This document shows, in pieces, positions 31,357 through 39,790 of a stretch of DNA of 64,000 bases. Position 1 is the first letter of the stretch. Each line of letters opens with the position of its first letter. A program made the position numbers and the translations under genes. Origin of the DNA: Rhodococcus coprophilus NBRC 100603 (GTDB lineage: Bacteria; Actinomycetota; Actinomycetes; Mycobacteriales; Mycobacteriaceae); contig NZ_BDAM01000003.1 in the NCBI RefSeq assembly GCF_001895045.1, positions 1-64,000 of the forward strand, read 5' to 3'. Below the pieces are notes generated by a model. It saw only the letters and a program-made list of their open reading frames with translations. It had not been told where the DNA came from and made no database searches.

Positions 31357-32300
31357 GACCTACCTCACCGTCTACCGTGGGACACGTGCGCCGATTGACG
31401 TTTCTCCTCCGTCCCAGCTGGCTGGTCCTGGCCCTGGTGGTGGGCGGCTTCGCTTACGCGTGCTTCACCGTCCTCGCCCCGTGGCAGCTGGGTAAGAACA
31501 CGAGCACCGAGGAACGTAACGATCGTCTCGCCGCGTCCATGTCCGAGGATCCTGTGCCCGTCGGTGACCTTCTCGCCGGCCCCGGTCCGACGGTGGACGA
31601 CGAGTGGCGACGGGTCGTGGCCCAGGGGTCGTATCTCCCCGACTCCGACGTGCTCGTGCGACTGCGCAACATCGACGGCCGGCCCGCCTACGAAGTCCTC
31701 ACTCCGTTCGAGTTCGACGACGGACGGATGATCCTCGTCAATCGTGGTTTCGTGCGCCCGGTCCAGGGCACCGCGGTTCCCGAGGTTCCCGCTGCACCGA
31801 CCGGGGAGGTCTCCCTCGATGCCCGGATCCGGATGTCGGAGGGCACGGTCGCCGGCAAGGATCCGTTCACCGACGCGGGCTACCAGCAGGTCTACTTCAT
31901 CGACGCCCCGCAGGTCGCTCAGGTCACCGGGCTCCCCCTCGAGGACGTGTACCTGCAGCTCGACGACGGGCAGCCGGGCGGGCTCGGCACCATCCCGCTG
32001 CCTCAGCTCGATGCGGGTCCGTACCTTTCCTACGGTCTCCAGTGGCTCGCGTTCGGCATCATGGCGCCGCTCGGCCTCGGCTACTTCGCGTGGGCGGAAA
32101 TCCGCGAACGCCGGAAGACGAAGGCCGTGAACTCCGCCGCGCCGGACGCCGACGCCCCGGGCGACGGTGTGCCGGACACCCGGGTGCCCGACAGCGCTCT
32201 TTCCGACGGAACCGTGCCCGGCAGCGACGCGCAGGCACCGCGCGCTGCGTCGCCGTCTCCCGCGGACAAGCTCGCCGACCGCTACGGACGTTCCCGGTGA
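31353..32300 (+). CDS. SURF1 family cytochrome oxidase assembly protein
   Basis: This 315-residue membrane protein has the SURF1 layout. An N-terminal membrane segment (SWLVLALVVGGFAYACFTVLAPWQLGKN) carries the conserved W-Q-L, followed by a large periplasmic domain (RPAYEVLTPFEF; ILVNRGFV). A C-terminal segment follows (SYGLQWLAFGIMAPLGLGYF), then a long acidic, Pro-rich cytoplasmic tail (about 60 residues). SURF1 helps insert haem a into cytochrome oxidase. GTG 31353 overlaps ptpA; a GTG nine codons later is possible. Position after ptpA equals Rv2235c-type synteny. Confidence 0.92.
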   Translation: MRPTSPSTVGHVRRLTFLLRPSWLVLALVVGGFAYACFTVLAPWQLGKNTSTEERNDRLAASMSEDPVPVGDLLAGPGPTVDDEWRRVVAQGSYLPDSDVLVRLRNIDGRPAYEVLTPFEFDDGRMILVNRGFVRPVQGTAVPEVPAAPTGEVSLDARIRMSEGTVAGKDPFTDAGYQQVYFIDAPQVAQVTGLPLEDVYLQLDDGQPGGLGTIPLPQLDAGPYLSYGLQWLAFGIMAPLGLGYFAWAEIRERRKTKAVNSAAPDADAPGDGVPDTRVPDSALSDGTVPGSDAQAPRAASPSPADKLADRYGRSR

Positions 32301-32334
32301 CGGGCTGCGCGGACCGTACTTCCGAGGAGCCCTG

Positions 32335-32691
32335 ATGTACGCCACGGTCGACGACTACCTGGCGGACAAGGATCCGGCCGCGGTCGACGCGTTCCTGCGG
32401 TTCCGAACCATGGTGCTTGCGCTCGGCGACGACGTCGAGGAACGCGTTCACGCGTCGGAGGTCTCGTGGAGCCGTGACCGCGTATTCGCGGCCGCGTTCG
32501 TGTACGCATCGAAGCTCGAGGTGGCTCTCGATCTTCCCCGGCGCGTCCATCACGCGGCGCTGCGTGAAGCCTTCCCGACCGGGCCCATCACTACGCATCG
32601 CTTGAGTCTCGTCGCGGCCGACGACTTCGACGACCACCTGACGGAACTGCTGCACGAGGCGTACGCGACGGCCGCGGAGCCGCGCCGCTAG
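32335..32691 (+). CDS. DUF5655-like protein
   Basis: This 118-residue soluble protein (MYATVDDYLADKDPAAVDAF...) has a composition and motif order like DUF5655/YdhG-type proteins of the two-layer sandwich fold: a TVDDYLADKDPAAV start, a SEVSWSRDRVFAAAFVY strand pair and a C-terminal HxxxLxxxxDxDDHLTELL helix. Function unknown. GAGGAG at 32324-32329 fixes the ATG at 32335, 34 bp after the SURF1 gene, so it may be the last gene of that operon. A terminator follows. Confidence 0.7.
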   Translation: MYATVDDYLADKDPAAVDAFLRFRTMVLALGDDVEERVHASEVSWSRDRVFAAAFVYASKLEVALDLPRRVHHAALREAFPTGPITTHRLSLVAADDFDDHLTELLHEAYATAAEPRR

Positions 32692-32720
32692 TCCACTCTC
32701 GAGTCACCCTCTCCACTGCG

Positions 32721-32747
32721 AAACCACCCCTCTCCGAGGGGTGGTTT
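32721..32747 (+). terminator. Hairpin terminator
   Basis: A perfect 11-bp stem (32721-32731 with 32737-32747) ends in TTT on the plus strand, with loop CTCCG. It insulates the ABC importer operon from the SURF1 operon. Confidence 0.8.
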
Positions 32748-32769
32748 GCCGTTTATGCGGGAGTTCGTA

Positions 32770-32788
32770 TTAAGGTAGCCTTACCGCA
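32770..32788. promoter_or_regulatory. IdeR/DtxR-like iron box 1
   Basis: TTAAGGTAGCCTTACCGCA matches 14 of 19 positions of the IdeR consensus TTAGGTTAGSCTAACCTAA. It lies 69 bp upstream of the substrate-binding protein start. IdeR represses iron uptake genes when iron is sufficient. Confidence 0.65.
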
Positions 32789-32789
32789 A

Positions 32790-32808
32790 TAAGGATTGCC
32801 TAACCTCT
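32790..32808. promoter_or_regulatory. IdeR/DtxR-like iron box 2
   Basis: TAAGGATTGCCTAACCTCT also matches 14 of 19 consensus positions and directly follows box 1. Tandem boxes are usual at strongly iron-regulated promoters. The start codon is 48 bp away. Confidence 0.65.
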
Positions 32809-32856
32809 TGTTCTTTGGGCAGTGCCGTGCACCCTCTCAGCAGAATGTGAACTCAG

Positions 32857-34500
32857 TTGACGCGCATACTCCGGCGTTCTCACGTCGTACCCCTGGTCCT
32901 CGCGCCGGTACTCCTCGTTGCAGCATGCGGCGGTTCGGGCGACACGACGGACTCGGCTTCGGGACCCTCGACCGCCCGATCGCTGACCGTTGCCGCCTCC
33001 AAGGACTCCGGCCCCCTCAACATCTTCGCCGGGCAGACCGACCAGATGACCGAGCTGATCTACGACAAGCTCCTGTCGCCGTCCCCGTACGTCGCCGACC
33101 CGCAGCCCTGGCTGGCCACCGATGTCCGCCAGGTCGACGCGACCACGTGGGAGGTCGACCTCCGCGACGACGTCACCTGGCACGACGGTGAGGCGTTCAC
33201 AGCGGACGACGTCGTCTTCAGCTTCCATTACATGCACGCCGCCCCCACCGGTCGATACACCCACCACGTCAACGACACACCGTCCATCTCCACGGTCGAC
33301 GCCGTGGGTGAGGACTCGGTCCGCTTCGTGTGCGACTACTCGTGCCCCGAACTGGGTCCGGTCACACTCGCAGACCTCCCGATCATTCCCGAGCACGTGT
33401 GGTCGAAGGTCGACCCTGCCGAGGCCAAGGCGGTCACCGACCTTCCGATCGGCACCGGCCCCTTCGTGCTCGTCGACTACAGCCCCACCAGCGGGTACCG
33501 CTTCGAGGCGAACGCCGACTACTTCGCAGGCACCCCGACCGTCGACGAACTCGTCATGCCGGTCATCGAGGACAACGCCGCCGCCTTCACCGCGCTCAGC
33601 TCCGGCCAGATCGACGCCGCCGACCGCGCGCTCACACCCGAACTCGTCGACCGGTTCACCGCCTCGAACGACATCGGCGTGATCACTGTCGCGCCGCTGA
33701 GCTACCCGGAACTCAAACTGAACTTCACCCGGGAACCGTTCGCACAGGCCGACTTCCGCGCGGCACTGAACCTCGCCGTTGATCGCGACGAGCTGCTCGA
33801 GGTCGTCGGACTCGGCCAGGGCCGTCCCGGCACCCAGGGCTATATCCACCCGGACGCACCGTTCGCCGACCCCGACGCTTCGACCCCCTACGACGCCGAG
33901 CAGGCCACGGCGCTGCTCGACCGCCTCGGCTGGGCCGACCGCGACGGCGACGGCACCCGGGAAAACCCTGCCGGTGAACCGGCTACCTTCACCCTGGCCG
34001 TCAACGGGGGCAACGCACCGCAGGTCCGCGCCGCCGAACTGCTCGTCGAAGACTTCGCCGAGATCGGCATCGCCGTCACCGTGACTCCGCTCGACTCCGG
34101 ATCGTTCTCCGATGCGGCGTCCAAGAAGACCTACGACATGATGGTCACCACGAACAGCCCACACGCAGTGGCCGATTCGACGCAGTTCATCATGTCGCAC
34201 CGCTCCGGCAATCTGTGGAAGCACCCCGACATCGCCTACCCGGAATTCGACGCCCTGTACGACGCGTGGAAGGTCACCGAGACCAACGACGCTCGCATCG
34301 CCGCCATGCAGGACATGCAGAAGCTGTTCAACCGCCAGCCCACCGCGATCGCGCTGTACTACCCGGACGAGTACTGGGCCTTCCGCGCCGACACGTTCGG
34401 TGGATGGATCGAAACTCCCGGTTACGGCATCGTCCACAAGTGGTCGTTCCTGCCCGCGGATGTCGTCGAGGCCGCCAACGCACAAGCGCCGCAGGACTGA
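32857..34500 (+). CDS. ABC transporter substrate-binding lipoprotein, SBP family 5
   Basis: This 547-residue extracytoplasmic binding protein has a lipobox (LLVAACGGSG, Cys24) and the family-5 (peptide/nickel/opine) signature regions: WEVDLRDDVTWHDGEAFTADDVVFSF and the later RAALNLAVDRDELL. It delivers its ligand to the permeases coded downstream. Family 5 proteins bind peptides, nickel chelates, opines or metallophores, and the sequence alone does not reveal which. Iron boxes upstream favour a metal-chelate ligand (inference). The start is TTG 32857; the ATG 12 bp upstream is followed at once by a stop. The first permease starts 3 bp after the stop. Confidence 0.9.
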   Translation: MTRILRRSHVVPLVLAPVLLVAACGGSGDTTDSASGPSTARSLTVAASKDSGPLNIFAGQTDQMTELIYDKLLSPSPYVADPQPWLATDVRQVDATTWEVDLRDDVTWHDGEAFTADDVVFSFHYMHAAPTGRYTHHVNDTPSISTVDAVGEDSVRFVCDYSCPELGPVTLADLPIIPEHVWSKVDPAEAKAVTDLPIGTGPFVLVDYSPTSGYRFEANADYFAGTPTVDELVMPVIEDNAAAFTALSSGQIDAADRALTPELVDRFTASNDIGVITVAPLSYPELKLNFTREPFAQADFRAALNLAVDRDELLEVVGLGQGRPGTQGYIHPDAPFADPDASTPYDAEQATALLDRLGWADRDGDGTRENPAGEPATFTLAVNGGNAPQVRAAELLVEDFAEIGIAVTVTPLDSGSFSDAASKKTYDMMVTTNSPHAVADSTQFIMSHRSGNLWKHPDIAYPEFDALYDAWKVTETNDARIAAMQDMQKLFNRQPTAIALYYPDEYWAFRADTFGGWIETPGYGIVHKWSFLPADVVEAANAQAPQD

Positions 34501-34503
34501 TCC

Positions 34504-35499
34504 ATGACCGTCGTGCGTCGAGCAGGGCAATACGCGCTCGTGTTGTGGGCGGCGGTGACGCTGAACTTCGCGTTGCCCTACTTGGCGCCCGGCGATCCCG
34601 TCGAATACCTCTATGGAGGCGACCAGCAGGCCCTCGATCCGAAGTACATCGCGCAGATGCGCGCCGAGTACGGACTCGACCGGCCGATCCTCGAGCAATA
34701 CCTTTCGTTCTGGTCCGGTCTGCTGCACGGAGATCTCGGAATCTCCGTGCAGCACAACCGGCCCGTGGTCGATGTCCTGTGGGACAAGCTGCCCTGGACG
34801 GTCGCGCTGGTGGGTATCGGCACTCTCCTGGCGTTCTGCATCGGAACCCTGCTCGGAGCCTGGGCGGCTTGGCGCCGCGGCACGGCCAAGGAAACCGGAA
34901 CTGTCGTCGGCGTTCTCGTTCTCGATTCCATGCCCGGTTTCTTCATCGGAATGATCCTCATCGCGGTGTTCTCCGTGACCCTGGGATGGTTCCCGTCCTA
35001 CGGGGCAGCGGCCATCACCTCCACCGGTGGGGAATGGTTGCTCGAAGTCGTCTCGCGCATGGCCCTTCCAGTCGCCACGCTCACGATCGCCGGTGTCGGC
35101 GGGTTCTTCCTCATGACCCGGGCGTCGATGGTCGGGGTGCTCGACGAGCCGTTCGTGCGCCTCGCCCGCGCGAAAGGGGCGAGCGAGTTCCGCGTCGCCG
35201 TCGGACACGCCCTGCGCAACGCCCTGTTGCCCGTCTACACCACGCTCAGCTTGACCGTCGGCGCGCTGCTATCCGGTGCGGTGGTCGTCGAGTCCGTCTT
35301 CGCCTACCCCGGGTTGGGCAAGCTCACCTTCGACGCGGTCACCGCGCGGGACTACCCGCTGCTGCAGGGCGCGTTCCTGCTCGCCACCGTCGGCATCGTC
35401 GCGGCGAACATCGTCGCCGACCTGACGTATCCCCTGCTCGACCCCCGGGTCCGCCGCGATCGGACCTCCACCACGACCCGCGAAGAGGTGACCGTGTGA
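34504..35499 (+). CDS. ABC permease, DppB type
   Basis: This 331-residue inner-membrane protein has six predicted membrane segments. Family regions are the N-terminal LAPGDPVEYLYGG after the first helix and the extracytoplasmic MRAEYGLDRPILEQYLSFW. The EAA loop that contacts the ATPase reads VRLARAKGASEFRVAVGHALRNALLP. It pairs with the DppC-type domain of the next gene to form the channel. It starts 3 bp after the binding-protein gene and overlaps the next gene by 4 bp, so the operon is tightly coupled. Confidence 0.93.
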   Translation: MTVVRRAGQYALVLWAAVTLNFALPYLAPGDPVEYLYGGDQQALDPKYIAQMRAEYGLDRPILEQYLSFWSGLLHGDLGISVQHNRPVVDVLWDKLPWTVALVGIGTLLAFCIGTLLGAWAAWRRGTAKETGTVVGVLVLDSMPGFFIGMILIAVFSVTLGWFPSYGAAAITSTGGEWLLEVVSRMALPVATLTIAGVGGFFLMTRASMVGVLDEPFVRLARAKGASEFRVAVGHALRNALLPVYTTLSLTVGALLSGAVVVESVFAYPGLGKLTFDAVTARDYPLLQGAFLLATVGIVAANIVADLTYPLLDPRVRRDRTSTTTREEVTV

Positions 35500-37184
35500 G
35501 CATCATCGGCACGAAGACACGGTCGCAACGCCTCGCGCTCGCCGGGGCTGTAATCCTCGGGATCTTGCTGGTGTGCGCACTCGCCGCACCGTGGTTGTCC
35601 CCGTTCGATCCTGCCGAGCGCGCGACACGACCGTTCGCGTCGCCGTCCTGGCAGCACTGGCTCGGCGCCGACGACGTCGGGCACGACCTGTTCTCGATGC
35701 TGCTGCACGGTGCTCGCGTCTCGCTGTTCGTCGGTGTCGTCGCCGCAAGCGTCGCCACCGCGATCGGCACGCTCGTCGGTGTCGTCGCGGGGTACGCACG
35801 TGGTGTCGTCGGCACCGTGCTCATGCGTGTGGTCGACGTCGTGCTCTCGCTCCCGGTGCTGCCGCTGACGATCGTGATCGGTGTGTTCGCCGGCCCCGGT
35901 CTGCGCACCCAGATCCTGGTCATCTCCGCCGTCCTCTGGGCAGGCATGGCCCGTGAACTGCGCGCGCAGGTACTGACCCTGCGCGAACGCGACCACATCC
36001 AGGCCGAGCGCGCGATGGGAGCGAGCTCGATCCATGTGCTGCGCCGCCACATCGCACCCGCGATGCTCCCCCTCGTCGTCCCGCAATTCGTCCTCACCGT
36101 CAAGACCGCGATCCTCCTCGAAGCATCTCTGTCGTTCCTCGGCCTCGGCGACATCTCGGCGGCCAGCTGGGGGTCGATGCTGTCGATGGCACACGCGCGC
36201 AATGCGTTCCTCACCGATGCGTGGCTGTGGTGGGTCCTTCCGCCCGGCATCGCGATCGCCGTCACGGTGCTCGGGTTCGCTTTGCTCGGCAACGCGATCG
36301 AAGAGCGATCCCGACCGATTCTTCTGCCGCGCACACTTTCTCGCCGGACGCGTCTGCGCACCAACTCCGAAACGGTGACCGGCGACGTGCAGCACCCCCT
36401 GGTGATCGACGATCTCACCGTCCGCTATGGCACGGACGGACGCGGAGCGACCGGCGTGTCTTTCTCGGTCGCACCGGGCGAACTCGTCGGACTGGTCGGG
36501 GAATCGGGCAGCGGCAAGTCCACCGTCGCCGCTGCCGCAGTGGGTTTGCTGCCGCCCGCGGCGCAGATCGCGTCCGGACGCGTGATGGTGTCCGGCCGGG
36601 ACGTCGCGGCCATGACGCCGGCGGAACTGCGCGCCATGCGCGGCAACCGCATCGCTCTCGTTCCGCAGGAGGCTCTCAGCGCACTGAACCCGGTGATGAC
36701 CATCGGCTCCCAACTGGACGAAGCCGTCAGAGCGCACCGTTCCTGCAGCCGTGCCGACGCGCGGGCACGCACGCTCGACCTGCTGGCCCAGGTGGATCTC
36801 GGTGCCGATCGGGCCGACGCCTACCCGCACCAACTGTCCGGCGGTATGCGCCAGCGTGTCGTCATCGCGATGGCATTGGCGAACGATCCGGACGTTCTGA
36901 TCGCCGACGAGCCCACCAGCGGTCTCGACGTGCTCCGCGAAGCCGAAGTGCTCGCACTGCTCGACGACCTGCGGACCCGTTATTCGCTCGCACTGCTGGT
37001 CGTCACCCACAACCTCCCGGTCATCGAGCGGATCGCCGACCGTATCGCGGTGATGAAGGACGGAGAATTGGTGGAGATCGGCCCGGTCACGCAGATCACC
37101 GGAGCACCCGAGCATCCCTACACCCGCCACCTCGTCGAGTCCGCTCCGAGGCTCCGGCCCGCGCTGCTCGAGGTCGCACGGTGA
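35496..37184 (+). CDS. Fused ABC permease (DppC type) and ATPase (DppD type)
   Basis: One uninterrupted 562-residue frame joins two proteins that are normally separate. Residues 1-280 form the DppC permease, with [24 protein letters not shown] and the EAA loop [24 protein letters not shown]. After a short basic linker (about 281-300) comes a complete ATPase: Walker [11 protein letters not shown]-loop [11 protein letters not shown], signature LSGGMRQR, Walker B VLIADEPT and the His switch VVTHN. A GTG start overlaps the upstream permease stop. The fusion would fix one ATPase per channel half. No frameshift is needed to read it through. Confidence 0.92.
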   Translation: MSIIGTKTRSQRLALAGAVILGILLVCALAAPWLSPFDPAERATRPFASPSWQHWLGADDVGHDLFSMLLHGARVSLFVGVVAASVATAIGTLVGVVAGYARGVVGTVLMRVVDVVLSLPVLPLTIVIGVFAGPGLRTQILVISAVLWAGMARELRAQVLTLRERDHIQAERAMGASSIHVLRRHIAPAMLPLVVPQFVLTVKTAILLEASLSFLGLGDISAASWGSMLSMAHARNAFLTDAWLWWVLPPGIAIAVTVLGFALLGNAIEERSRPILLPRTLSRRTRLRTNSETVTGDVQHPLVIDDLTVRYGTDGRGATGVSFSVAPGELVGLVGESGSGKSTVAAAAVGLLPPAAQIASGRVMVSGRDVAAMTPAELRAMRGNRIALVPQEALSALNPVMTIGSQLDEAVRAHRSCSRADARARTLDLLAQVDLGADRADAYPHQLSGGMRQRVVIAMALANDPDVLIADEPTSGLDVLREAEVLALLDDLRTRYSLALLVVTHNLPVIERIADRIAVMKDGELVEIGPVTQITGAPEHPYTRHLVESAPRLRPALLEVAR

Positions 37185-37942
37185 ACCCGCTGCTCGACAT
37201 CCGTTCGCTGTCGGTTGCGTTCGACGGTGTGCCCGCAGTGTCGGACGTGTCCCTGCGGGTCGAGGCAGGCGAATCCATCGCGCTGGTGGGCGGTTCCGGT
37301 GCCGGTAAGTCCACGGTGGCGCGGGCGGTGGCCGGGCTGGTCACCCCGACAGCCGGCAGCATCGTATTCGACGGTATCGACGTGACGACTGCTCGCGGAC
37401 GGCAACGGCGCCAGGTCCGCCGCGACATGCACATGGTCTTCCAGGACCCGTACGCGTCGCTGCCACCCGGACTGCGGGTGCGGGACATCGTCGCCGAACC
37501 CATGGTGATCCACGGACTCGGTGACCGTGCCGAGCGACGAGATGCGACAGTCGCTGCTCTCGACGCCGTGCACCTGACTCCCACGGACCGGTACCTGGAC
37601 CGATTTCCTCACGAGTTGTCCGGTGGCCAGCGCCAGCGAGTGGCCTTCGCGCGGGCGCTGGTGACGCGTCCGCGCCTCTTGCTCGCCGACGAACCGACCA
37701 GCGGCCTCGACGCGTCGCTCCGCATCGGGATCGTCGACCTGATGACCGAACTCGCCGGCACCGCACATCTCGCGGTCGTGCACATCACGCACGATCTGGC
37801 TCTCGCAGAGCGGAGTTGCGAGAACATCGCCGTGATGCAGGCCGGACGCATCGTGGAAACAGGTTGTGCGAAAGAGGTTCTCGCACGTCCCCGCCACGCC
37901 TACACCGCAGCGCTTGTCGCGGCGGCGTCCGGCGCCCACTGA
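37181..37942 (+). CDS. ABC transporter ATPase (DppF type)
   Basis: This 253-residue cytoplasmic ATPase has Walker A GGSGAGKST, Q-loop VFQDPYASLPPG, signature LSGGQRQRVAFARAL, Walker [13 protein letters not shown] and the switch histidine in HITHD. It pairs with the ATPase domain of the fusion protein to make the asymmetric nucleotide-binding dimer. It is short for DppF and lacks the C-terminal peptide-importer zinc/Fe-S-like extension. The GTG start overlaps the stop of the fusion gene (GTGA). Confidence 0.92.
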   Translation: MNPLLDIRSLSVAFDGVPAVSDVSLRVEAGESIALVGGSGAGKSTVARAVAGLVTPTAGSIVFDGIDVTTARGRQRRQVRRDMHMVFQDPYASLPPGLRVRDIVAEPMVIHGLGDRAERRDATVAALDAVHLTPTDRYLDRFPHELSGGQRQRVAFARALVTRPRLLLADEPTSGLDASLRIGIVDLMTELAGTAHLAVVHITHDLALAERSCENIAVMQAGRIVETGCAKEVLARPRHAYTAALVAAASGAH

Positions 37943-37980
37943 CCGAACACGGAAACAGTTGTAATACAGGAGGATCGATC

Positions 37981-38487
37981 ATGTCTGCACTGCTCGAGGT
38001 CGTCGACAACGGAACCGTCATCGGTTTCGACATCGACGACATCATGAAGTACCACGGCCCCGGGTTTCCCGGTGGCGTCGCGCACGCCGTCAAGGTGCTC
38101 GAACGTGCCCTGCCGGTCCTGAGCCCCGATGCACCGGCCGAGCGCCGGGACATCTCGGCGGTCACCGCCCACCGCGGGCCGGGGGTCCGCGACACGTTCG
38201 AGGCCGTCACCCGTGGCGTCACGGAAGGTCGCTTCACCGTCGACTCGGCCCTGGAACGCCCCGAGCGAGGAGAGACGCTCGAGCGGTACGTATTCGAACT
38301 CACCTATCGGGGAAAGACGGTCAGGCTCGAGATCCGCGAAGGGTTCGTCACCGACGAATTCATCGCCCTCGGCCGCAAAGCCGATCGCACCGAGGACGAG
38401 GACGAGCGGCTGACCGCCCTCAAGCAGGAAATGGCGGATCGGCTCCTCGCTGCTCCGGCCACCGAGGTCTACGACATCGTCGGCTAG
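37981..38487 (+). CDS. Conserved protein of unknown function in the importer operon
   Basis: This 168-residue soluble protein starts at ATG 37981 behind CAGGAGG. The segments DDIMKYHGPGFPGGVAHAVKV and VTAHRGPGVRDTFEAVTRG recall the layout of FmdE-like domains (a histidine-glycine motif, then a Gly-rich loop before a helix). The usual FmdE cysteines are absent, so this is only a loose resemblance. It has no signal peptide and no cysteine at all. Being 38 bp after the second ATPase, it is likely in the same iron-regulated transcript and may process the imported ligand; that is inference. Confidence 0.75.
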   Translation: MSALLEVVDNGTVIGFDIDDIMKYHGPGFPGGVAHAVKVLERALPVLSPDAPAERRDISAVTAHRGPGVRDTFEAVTRGVTEGRFTVDSALERPERGETLERYVFELTYRGKTVRLEIREGFVTDEFIALGRKADRTEDEDERLTALKQEMADRLLAAPATEVYDIVG

Positions 38488-38502
38488 CCGTAGGGTGCCT
38501 CC

Positions 38503-38913
38503 ATGCCGAGTCCCGCACGCACCGCCCTCGTTCTGCTCGCCGTTGCTGCGACGACGGTCGTCGCCTGGTTCGGGTGGCTCGGGTGGGAGGCGGGGTACCG
38601 GACGCTGCCGGACGGCACGGTCACGGGTCCGTATTCGACGGTGCAAGTCGTCGGCTGCGCCGTGACGATCGCCGGCATCGTCGTCGCGGGATGTCTCACA
38701 CTGCGTTGCGCGGCGCGCACAAGCGCAGCCGTGATCGCCTGTGCGACCGTCTCCTTCGCGGCGGTATGGGCACGGGATGCGGCGTCCCGGGACGAGACCG
38801 GATTGTGGGCAGTAGGGCTGGTCTTCCTGGTGGTCGGCGCGGTTGCCGGGTTGGCCGTCGTCGCGGTACTGACCCGGCTCGTGCGGGACGCGGTCCTCCG
38901 TCGACGCGCCTGA
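38503..38913 (+). CDS. Small four-helix membrane protein
   Basis: This 136-residue protein has four hydrophobic segments (about residues 6-26, 45-67, 72-90 and 99-124) and a basic C terminus (RDAVLRRRA), which suggests an inside location for both ends. It starts 16 bp after the preceding gene and probably ends the importer operon. It resembles no named family that I recognise. It could be a membrane partner of the importer or an unrelated passenger. A strong hairpin lies 147 bp downstream. Confidence 0.7.
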   Translation: MPSPARTALVLLAVAATTVVAWFGWLGWEAGYRTLPDGTVTGPYSTVQVVGCAVTIAGIVVAGCLTLRCAARTSAAVIACATVSFAAVWARDAASRDETGLWAVGLVFLVVGAVAGLAVVAVLTRLVRDAVLRRRA

Positions 38914-39059
38914 GCGACGACAAGCCCAACCGACATGTCGGCGGTCACTGCTGCTTTTCGATCATGGGTGACAGGCGCAGGGACCACAGGAACGGAATGG
39001 GCCACGGGCACGCCAATGCGATTGTGGCTCACACCCTGAAGGAAGACGCCGCGAGCTGA

Positions 39060-39091
39060 GCCCGGCGCGTGGCAACATTCACGCGCCGGGC
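39060..39091. terminator. Hairpin between convergent operons
   Basis: A perfect 12-bp GC stem (39060-39071 with 39080-39091) has an 8-nt loop. It lies between the importer operon and the convergent ThuA-like pair. The 146 bp before it (38914-39059) contain no supported gene. Confidence 0.75.
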
Positions 39092-39115
39092 CGCTACGGT
39101 GCGGAACGCACTCCG

Positions 39116-39790
39116 TCAGGTGTTGTCTATCCAGCGCAGCAGCGCATACAGGAAGCGGGTCGCTCCCGGCATGAAGTTGCTGCCGTGGTGGTACATCGGG
39201 TCCAGTGTGGTCGCGATGATCCGTCCGGGGGTGGTGACGGTGTCCTCGTACAGCATCATGCCGGCGTCGCGCGGAACACCTTCGGAGTCAGGCTCTTCCG
39301 ACACCAGCAGAGGCACTACGTCGGCGTCGATGTTGTAGATGCCGTGGTGGTGCCAGATCACGGCCTTCGTGGTGAGGTACTGCCAGGATTCGTGGTCGTG
39401 GCTGCGGGTCCGGATCATCGGATCCTCCTTGGTGAGCCACCACCAGAAGTTCGTCGGTCGCGGTTCCCACGTGACGCCGGGAAGCCAGGTGTGGGCGCCG
39501 CTTTCGCCAAGCGCGACCACGGTGCCACCACGCTGGGCGACGGAGTAGAACTGCGCCGCATTCTTGGCAACCAGGTCGGGGTGCAGGCGGTCGCCGACGA
39601 TGACGGTGTCGTACCCGTCCAGGTCGCCGGGCAGCAGGTCCGGTAGGTAGAGAAAGTCCGGCTGGTGGGCGAGGACCGCCGGGTCCTTCATCATCTGGAG
39701 GTGAAAGTACGTGCCGCCGTGGACGATGGCGAGCGTGCGAGCGCGCTTGGGTGCGCGGTCTGAACGGGTGAACGGTTCGACGATCGTCAT
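39116..39790 (-). CDS. ThuA/GATase1-like protein, second of a pair
   Basis: This 224-residue soluble protein has a flavodoxin-like class I glutamine amidotransferase (ThuA-type) pattern: strand TLAIVHGGTYFHLQ, then DLDGYDTVIVGDRLHPDLV, then RGGTVVALGESGAHTWLPGV. The nucleophile-elbow position lacks cysteine (ALGESG), so it is not a normal amidotransferase. It has a striking IWHHHGIYNID segment and YHHGSNF near the C terminus, histidines that could bind metal. Start ATG 39790 overlaps the stop of the upstream partner (ATGA). It shares the iron box at 40483 with that gene. Function unknown. Confidence 0.75.
   Translation of the reverse strand: MTIVEPFTRSDRAPKRARTLAIVHGGTYFHLQMMKDPAVLAHQPDFLYLPDLLPGDLDGYDTVIVGDRLHPDLVAKNAAQFYSVAQRGGTVVALGESGAHTWLPGVTWEPRPTNFWWWLTKEDPMIRTRSHDHESWQYLTTKAVIWHHHGIYNIDADVVPLLVSEEPDSEGVPRDAGMMLYEDTVTTPGRIIATTLDPMYHHGSNFMPGATRFLYALLRWIDNT

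Noticed and set aside
34215-35495. Upstream extension of the permease-ATPase fusion
   Set aside because: It overlaps the binding protein and first permease in another frame and is Arg-rich noise; the GTG at 35496 fits the permease start.
38914-39059. Short reading frame after the small membrane protein
   Set aside because: About 30 codons without ribosome site or recognisable pattern.
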